Assembly (NCBI RefSeq): GCF_010389155.1
Contig: NC_057761.1
Coordinates: 1,924,501-1,988,500, forward strand
DNA: 64,000 nt
Direction: 5' to 3'
From: Erigeron canadensis
Taxonomy: Eukaryota > Streptophyta > Magnoliopsida > Asterales > Asteraceae
Below, piece after piece: positions 57,972 through 64,000 of the stretch. The position numbers were made by a program, and so were the translations under genes. Within the stretch, counting starts at the first letter, position 1. Every line of letters begins with the position of its first letter. Below the pieces are notes generated by a model. It was given only the letters and a program-made list of their open reading frames with translations, was not told the DNA's origin and searched no databases.

Positions 57972-59303
57972 GACCCACTGCCTTGAACAAATTTGGTCTT
58001 TTGTCAGCGCCTGGTCGTCAGCGAGTGCCATAAAGCAAATGGCATCAACGTAATCAGCACCCTCATCTTCTGATGAATCAGATTCTGCCCAGTCATGTTG
58101 CTTAGCAACAAGGCTTTTGGCAAGAAGGGCTTTGGGGCCTTCAACTTCAGCCATTTTGGCACAAAGTTCATAATATTTCTTCTTGTACTCATCGGATGGC
58201 TTAGCTGATGAAGAAGAAGAAGAATAAGGCTTCGCTGCCTGCAAAGAAGGAACAGAAACTTTGCATTCCTTTTGGTAGTGACCTTTTCTACCACACCTCC
58301 AGCATTCTTCCTGCGATTTGTCAACAACTGGTTTTTGAGAAAATGTCGACCTACGACTATTCCATTTCTTGGAATATCTCTTACCAGCAATTAGAGCAAA
58401 TTGCATGAAATCAGAGAACATTTCTTGTCTCTCCTCGAAATCGAGGTCATTGACAAGGTCCTGAATGTGTGAGGGAGTGGTAGAGCTGGTGTTATCATCA
58501 GCAGAAACTAGAGCAAAAGAGTTAGGAGATAGAGAATCAGAAGGATAAGAAGAAGAAGAAAAAGCAGTGAGACCAGCATGCCTTTTGGATTCATTCTCTG
58601 CTCTAATGCTTTGAGCAAGAGCTCTTTCTTCAAATTGAAGAGTACCATAGAGAGATTCCAGATCATGAGTCTTAAGTTGCTTTGTAGTACGAAGAATTTG
58701 CCTAAGACTCAACCACTTGCTGGGTAAGCTGTCAATGAACTTGTGACATATTTTGAGCATATTATGCTCTATGCCCACATTCATCATGTCATTCAACAGA
58801 CACTTGAATCTATTATAAGTGCCATCCAGATTCTCATTGGGAAGAGAGAAGAATCCTTCATAGGCACGTTTTAAGTCAATCTTCTTTGTGGCAAGAACCT
58901 CTTCTGTACCATCAAAACGTACACAGAGATTATCCCACACTTGTTTTGCAGAAACAAGTTTGATGACAGATTTCATGATGTCATCAGGAAAAGTATTGAT
59001 AATAAGGCTTCTGAGTCTGGCATCCAGATTGACAAGCCTGCGCTCATCATCTGTCCATTGCACCTCAGGCTTGATTATTTCATCCACTATCTCAGGAGCT
59101 TCAGGTGTAGCTCCCGGTGTTCTTGAAATAGCAAGAGGTACATATGGGCCAGTTTTTAGTATGGTCATAAGGTATGGTTCAATACCCATGATATGCAATA
59201 ACATCCTTTCCTTCTAGGACCCGAAGTCATGTGCATCGAACCTGGGAGGAATGGAAACATATCCAAAGTCTCTTGTGTTAACAAGAGCAAGAACGTGAGC
59301 CAT
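57972..59303 (-). pseudogene. Copia Gag N-terminal part (element 3), one nonsense codon
   Basis: The ATG at 59303 (MAHVLALVNTRDFGYVS) is followed by a TAG at 59216-59214 exactly where element 2 has Trp (DFGSWKERM). After that the frame is open to about 57972. It shows TPGATPEAPEIVDEI, QVWDNLCVRFDGTEEVLATKKIDLKRAYEGFFSLPNE (UBN2/Retrotran_gag), QFEERALAQSIRAENE and a CX2CX4HX4C knuckle (CWRCGRKGHYQKEC). Two zinc knuckles therefore occur in the whole gag region, here and at about 55,760, which is unusual. Confidence 0.85.
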
Positions 59304-59449
59304 TTTAGATAAGCAGACAAGAAATAAGGGTTTTTAAGAAAGAAAAAGTTTTTTTAAAAAAAAAAAACAAAGAGTTAATTAAAATACTAATCTAGCAAAC
59401 ACCGTTTCAGATCAGTTTCAGTGTGTCGAAACACTGCTCTGATACCAAC

Positions 59450-60083
59450 TAAAAGTCCCACGTTTGCACAGATTAAGTTAAGTTACAACTAATGTAAGCT
59501 TAATTAAGTAAACACAAACAAAGTAAACATGTTTAACTATATGTATATATTAATTAAACAGTGAATACATGGTTGGTTTAGAAAGAAAAAGAAAATACTT
59601 GTTAAGTTTTTGACACACAAAAACTTAAATGTTCTACAATAATAAGGAACACACAAAGTGACAATTGCAGAACTACACCAACAAGGGTTGCGGCTAGGTC
59701 AAGTGATTCTCTATATAGGCAGAGATGGGAATCACATGACAACCCAATAGATGTTGACATCTCAAGGTTGTCAACCATCTAATGGTGGATCTCTCAGATC
59801 TGCAGGGCTCTCTGTCTTCATCTTGTTTGTTTCCAAATCCGGTATGAAAGAGAAAGACCCAGATACCGTTTTGGTACATGATCACATGTCTTCAATCTTC
59901 TTGATCAACACGTGTCTTGGGACCAATATTCTTATCTTCATTTTCCCGCTAATTTCTGACTTACAAAAACTAGGCAATGAGTCATCGAACTTATCTTTAA
60001 ATTGAAGATAATATTGATCGCTGACGAAGCCACTCGCTGAAGAAGAGGCTTGCTGAGTCTCTCAGCGAATCCATATCTCAACA
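59450..60083 (-). repeat. 5' LTR of Copia element 3
   Basis: 634 bp, ending at the primer-binding site on its left. A hairpin GCTGAG-TCT-CTCAGC lies at 60052-60066, as in the 3' LTR. Confidence 0.9.
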
Positions 60084-60337
60084 TCCGTCCATTGGACCTC
60101 TGGTTTTACCAGGTCAGTGACTATCTCAGGAGCTTCAGGTGTAGCTCCTGGAGTCCTTTGGACGTACATTAACACATATGGACCCTCAGTTAATATTGTC
60201 AATAAATAGGGTTCCACACCAGAGATGTGAAAAAGCATTCTCTCCTTCCAAGACCCAAAATCCTTGGGTTCGATTTTAGGAGGTGTCGACACATAACCAA
60301 AGTCACGTGTCTTCACAAGTTTGGGAACAGAAGACAT
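60084..60337 (-). pseudogene. Copia Gag N-terminal fragment (element 2)
   Basis: The ATG at 60337 starts MSSVPKLVKTRDFGYVSTPP, DFGSWKERMLFHISGVEPYL and TPGATPEAPEIVTDLVKPEVQWTD. The frame is cut there by element 3 and resumes at 46014. It is the same protein family as 59303-57972, so the inserted element is a relative of its host. Confidence 0.88.
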
Positions 60338-60459
60338 GTTCTTGTTTAAAAGAAAAGAAAATTTTTCAAGAAAAGTAAAAAGAACAGAATTTCAATGTAA
60401 ACACAAGGAGGCAAACAGATCTTGTTCCAATGATTTAGGAACCTGGATCTGATACCACT

Positions 60460-61107
60460 TGATGGTCCACGAATGCACAACTTATGTTATATTTAAATTA
60501 GACAATAAAGTAAATAAGACGATAAATAACAAGAACAATGACAAGTTCAATTGTAGTAAATCAATGCAGGTATAATCATATGTATCATTGATTAAACGAT
60601 GAATACATGGTCGATCTTACAAACTTGACTTACAAGTATACAAATGAACAAGGTAATTGCTAAGTCTAGACACACTATAAACTTGAACAATTACAAGTGA
60701 CACACACTTTCAAGGTGACTAACACACTTGATACAATGCGGTTGTGTTGCTTTATATAGAGGAAGAATTAGGGCAACACAACCTTCCTTTGATGGTTATA
60801 GATGGTGGTTGTCGTTGTCCCATTGGCTCCTTGTACATTCATGCAAGAGCCCTTGTCTTCTTTACCAAAACGGGTGTGAGAGAGAAAACCCAAGTTTTGG
60901 TCCCAACATGTACCTTTCCCATATGAGGTATGTTACAGTTGGAAGAACCACCATGTGACTCTTGTCTTCATATGGTTTGAAAACTTCCCGCCATGAAAAA
61001 CATTTGGGCAGCATCCAACCCGCTGAACAGAGTTACTGGACTCGCTGAACGCTCGCTGACGACACACGTCAGCGACCAAGTCTTATCAGCGAATCCAAGA
61101 CTCAACA
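60460..61107 (-). repeat. 5' LTR of Copia element 2
   Basis: 648 bp, TGATGGTCCACG...CTCAACA as read on the + strand. The hairpin CTCGCTGACG/CGTCAGCGAC at 61052-61076 has one mismatch at the outer pair. Confidence 0.9.
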
Positions 61108-61205
61108 CACCGGATCCCTTTTTTTCATTTAGACTTATTCTACGATAATTCCATGCATACGCTATATCTTTTCGGTAGCATTTCGAGCTTAGCTCGGGGT
61201 GTTAC
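61108..61205 (-). repeat. Fragment of a Gypsy-type LTR end
   Basis: It ends CGAGCTTAGCTCGGGGTGTTACA, i.e. TGTAACACCCCGAGC on the - strand, with a CGAGC..GCTCG inverted word. It is cut on its left by the element 2 LTR, and the rest of the LTR is not found on the other side of element 2. Confidence 0.45.
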
Positions 61206-62477
61206 AATATCGATTAAACCGGAAACCCCAAAAAAGGGGTCGCCGGAAAACCGACCAATAAGTAGTAAATAGCCAACTACACCCTTGCACAAGCCAAACA
61301 AAGTTTTGGCCATACTAAAAGTGAACGTTTTATCGGCACGTATTCTAGCAATAGAAGTCAAGAAAAACGTAGAGCAAGCCTCAAAATCGAAAACCCCCAA
61401 ATAACTTTTTTAGGTTTCCGGCGAAACCAAGAAGATTGGCACTGAACAAAAAAAAAACAGTCATAAGTATACGCTCCCAACGTTCACAAGGATCGGCCAA
61501 AACATGCTGATATATAGAGCCAAAACTAGCCGATTAAACTTGCCAATACATGTCGATACATGTTACCCGATGAGCCGATTTGCCGATAGTTTTTGCCAAT
61601 AAAACAAGCCGATTACACCCTTGCCCCTTATATACATGTTGCTATGTGCAACTATTTAGGTAACTCGATTTTGTTGTAGAGCCGTAGACTGCAGTAAGCA
61701 TCAGAGCTGAGTCAACATCGCAAAGTACAGTATTTGGTTAATTCGTTGCCATTTGAGACAATCGTTGGCATAAGCGTGCATATTGCAACATCCACCATCT
61801 AGATAGAGAAGTTCATATATATACTTAAATAATTCTAGGAATTCATGGCACTAATAAAGAAAAGTTGTTTACATTATTACATAATTATACCATATACACC
61901 AGTTGTCATATAATTAAAACAAAGTACTGTGATAAATAAACAGGTAACATTTCAGGTGTGAAAATGGTGACTTACCAAACATGAGTTCTATGCGGTGTAC
62001 GCTTTGAGTATCAAAATGATACATGAAATCAGAGGTTTCCCATCCATTTAACTTTTTTTTTTTAAAACAGGTAACATGCCAAGGTTTAAACGTCACTCAC
62101 ACTACATCCTAAATCAGCCGTCACACTTCAAGTTATGTTAAATTCTATTGTCTATCTCTTTCGGATGTGCACATTTTTCGTGCTTATGAAACACGCTTAA
62201 GTCAACGATTCACGTCTTATATGCACTACGTACAACATGACAAGAATGAACTATTAATATATCGTACGGGTATTCCCCTAGTTATATATATAGGTTTAGA
62301 CAAATTTATCCAACCAGCAACAAGAAGGTTTTAATAACCATACAACATCTTCCTTACCCAAAACGTAAGTACGCAAATTTAAGTTAACAAATCAGAAAAG
62401 ATTGTTAAAAGATATATCGCTTGAGAATCCATAAAACATTGAAACATAAAACTAAAATAAGAAAAGAGGATTACCAA
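61206..62477. other. Intergenic region before the F-box gene
   Basis: No convincing ORF, RNA gene or terminal repeat. It includes the 3' flank of the F-box gene on the - strand. A poly-T/A run lies near 62050-62065. Confidence 0.5.
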
Positions 62478-63413
62478 TCAGGACCGTTTAATTAGAAAAT
62501 CCCTGTGCTTCATAAAAATCACCCTCGCAGCTTCACTATAAGCAGCCTTCTCTTTGCCATCAAAATCTTGCTCATCATCATCAATGTTAACATAACGATC
62601 ATAACTACATCCAGATGGGAAATGCCCATCGTCATATAAAGTTAGTTCTACCCCTTTCATAACGAACCCTGAAACGGGCAAATCCAACAAGGGGATGCGA
62701 CACCTACTAACCTTATGAGGAAAATCGCCTAGTTTAGGAGGTGCAGTAGACGATTTTATAACCTCTAAAAGTTTTGCACCACTAAAATAGATCCTTCCCC
62801 TTTTACGTATATCCGTAATGGAAATCTTTTCCAAAAAGGGACATTCACGAGCGAAACCGAAAACCGTCATATACCTTACATATGCATCCTCCATACATTT
62901 CCTTGCAATTTCGTAATTAAAACAATCTTCTTTTCCATTAATGTATGATGATCCCTTTGTGTTATGTACCGAAATCGGTGACAGAAACATAATTGAGTCG
63001 ATTCTATGACTAGCTATAGAAACCTTCCACTTCAGAAAAGGCAAACCGTTAAAAGATGACAAAGGAAGTTCGATATACAGAGACCTGATTCTTGTAAACT
63101 TTTTCATATGGTCAATTATTCCATAAACCAAACCATAAAACCCCCGACTATACCGAGTAGAATACCAACTCGTGTCACAACGTTTCAATGAAGCAAATAG
63201 ATATACATGCTCACGGAAATTCGTCTTATTGGTCTTCCAACGAGGAGGAGCATTAAAGTAAATGGTGTCGATTTGACAGACGATTTGAGAAAAACGTCTG
63301 GAAACACGTTTGCAAATGCCCAAGGTTTTGAAATTCAGTTTAGATAAAATTTCAATAATAATTTCGTTAGGCAAACAAAATAGTGTACCAAGTCCCTTTG
63401 AAACCTTAGCCAT
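62478..63413 (-). CDS. F-box protein
   Basis: 311 codons in one exon. The start is the ATG at 63413 (MAKVSKGLGTLF). A longer reading would need a non-ATG start, and a TTTAG/GTGAAG acceptor-like site just upstream allows an intron in the leader. The F-box is at about residues 9-50 (LFCLPNEIIIEILSKLNFKTLGICKRVSRRFSQIV), with the LP, ILSKL and CKRVSRRF positions expected for SKP1 binding. The C-terminal 250 residues have no kelch or clear leucine-rich repeats but resemble the plant F-box group with a conserved all-purpose C-terminal domain (inference). The acidic stretch NIDDDEQDF is near the end. F-box proteins are substrate receptors of SCF ubiquitin ligases; the substrate is unknown. Confidence 0.82.
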   Translation of the reverse strand: MAKVSKGLGTLFCLPNEIIIEILSKLNFKTLGICKRVSRRFSQIVCQIDTIYFNAPPRWKTNKTNFREHVYLFASLKRCDTSWYSTRYSRGFYGLVYGIIDHMKKFTRIRSLYIELPLSSFNGLPFLKWKVSIASHRIDSIMFLSPISVHNTKGSSYINGKEDCFNYEIARKCMEDAYVRYMTVFGFARECPFLEKISITDIRKRGRIYFSGAKLLEVIKSSTAPPKLGDFPHKVSRCRIPLLDLPVSGFVMKGVELTLYDDGHFPSGCSYDRYVNIDDDEQDFDGKEKAAYSEAARVIFMKHRDFLIKRS

Positions 63414-63779
63414 GTACAACTTCTTCACCTAAACATATTATAAATTAAACACACAAATTAATACTCATAAACTCATTATGATAAAAACCAGAAGTAATGT
63501 ATATTAGTTATGATCGAAAAGGGGGAACATAACATACTGCATGTATTTGTAAACGCTGGCCTGGCAGCTAATAAAACAGAATTTTTAGTTATGATGAAGC
63601 ATATATATCTTCTTATTGATAAAAAAAAAAAAAACTTCTAAAATATACATGCTTATTATGGGATTAACATACATTTGATAGTGGCTATCATCATTATTAT
63701 ACTTTATATATATATAATAAATAATAATATAATTAACGGAATAACATACTGTTTGATAGTGGCTATCATTATCATTATA
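63414..63779 (-). other. 5' flank of the F-box gene with a duplicated palindrome
   Basis: AT-rich, about 370 bp. TGATAGTGGCTATCA, a near-perfect palindrome, occurs at 63676-63690 and 63754-63768 within a longer repeated context (AACATAC..TTTGATAGTGGCTATCAT). No other feature is seen. Confidence 0.5.
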
Positions 63780-64000
63780 TCTATACTCTATATTAAAGAA
63801 AATACCCTCATGTTGAAAGTTACATGGGGAAATGTCTAAAATGTCCTTCTATGTAATATTTTCACCTACAAGGTTACAACCCTTTAAAATATTTTCACAT
63901 ACACTATTCTCTTAACATTAATAATTAAATTACACTATCAATCCTTTATTTTTTTTAAATATCTCCATTAACCTTTCAAATCAATTACTTTTATATGAAT
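63780..64000 (+). mobile_element. Probable Helitron 5' end running off the window
   Basis: It begins TCTATACTCTATATTAAAGA, which matches the usual plant Helitron start (TC, then TATAC..TATATTAAAG). GAAAATACCCTCATGTTGAA follows. Its later part resembles 25660-25715 in AKT1 intron 8. The 3' end (hairpin plus CTAGT/CTRR) is outside the window. Confidence 0.45.

Larger units (their letters stand above)
46015..60083 (-). mobile_element. Large Copia retrotransposon with ORF3 (element 3), nested in gag of element 2
   Basis: The LTRs at 46015-46667 (3') and 59450-60083 (5') are about 95% alike by eye. The target duplication TCCGT is at 46010-46014 and 60084-60088. The primer-binding site GTTGGTATCAGAGC on the - strand lies at 59436-59449, and a purine tract lies right of 46667. 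From right to left it encodes gag, a long gag linker with zinc knuckle, protease, integrase, RT, RNase H, a repeat spacer and ORF3. It is 14.07 kb, or about 13.15 kb without the solo LTR inside it. Few mutations break the frames. Confidence 0.93.
37156..61107 (-). mobile_element. Large Copia retrotransposon with ORF3 (element 2), gag interrupted by element 3
   Basis: The 3' LTR is 37156-37800 and the 5' LTR 60460-61107, about 90% alike by eye. The primer-binding site TGGTATCAGATCC (- strand) is at about 60446-60458, and a purine tract lies right of 37800. Order from the right on the - strand: gag start (60337-60084), element 3, rest of gag, IN/RT/RH (45572-42900), repeat spacer, ORF3 (41864-37936). 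Removing element 3 leaves about 9.88 kb. The flanks CTTTT (37151-37155) and CACCG (61108-61112) do not match, so there is no target duplication. A 3.2-kb internal deletion removes part of gag, the protease and the start of integrase. Confidence 0.88.

Overview
This is nuclear DNA of a flowering plant. The evidence is a multi-exon AKT1-type K+ channel gene with plant GT-AG introns, a plant F-box gene, and a dense load of nested LTR retrotransposons, a CACTA transposon and MITEs. The large Copia elements with an extra ORF after pol, and the general sequence style, suggest a eudicot and possibly Asteraceae; that is inference from recall and was not searched.

Layout. (1) 1-about 9,780: the right part of a decayed Copia element on the + strand (broken gag/PR/IN/RT/RH, then a broken extra ORF called ORF3 here, then the 3' LTR). 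(2) about 9,781-15,303: non-coding, LTR-like repeats in three diverged copies. One holds a cluster of GC-rich near-palindromes, and one is split by a 2.4-kb non-autonomous CACTA element (12,822-15,248). (3) 15,832-36,808: an apparently intact AKT1-type channel gene of 10 exons and 916 codons on the + strand. Its exons total 2.75 kb, but the locus is 21 kb because introns 1, 2 and 8 are full of insertions. Intron 2 carries a young gag-only Copia element. Intron 8 carries a small LTR element that contains a 6.5-kb coding-less LTR element, which itself contains a solo LTR; a MITE sits in the outermost element's LTR. (4) 37,156-61,107: a Copia element on the - strand whose gag is interrupted by a second, 14-kb Copia element (46,015-60,083), in turn interrupted by a solo LTR (57,053-57,966). 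Both Copia elements carry ORF3. (5) 61,108-64,000: an LTR remnant, an F-box gene on the - strand (62,478-63,413) and a Helitron-like start at the right edge.

Only two cellular genes are visible. Most insertions were dated relative to each other by reading their target-site duplications (TSDs): GTC, GGAAA, TAAAG, GCCAC, CTTAC, TAACTTACTA, TCCGT and ACGTT. The 37,156-61,107 element lacks a matching duplication.

Most interesting observations: three separate Copia elements each carry a related ORF3 of about 1,310-1,340 codons after pol, and each has a TATA box a nearly constant 145-160 bp before the ORF3 ATG. In addition, each large LTR family is peppered with its own short motif (CCAGT, TCAGC or CGAAGG), and that same motif forms a hairpin 10-31 nt inside the 5' end of its LTR.
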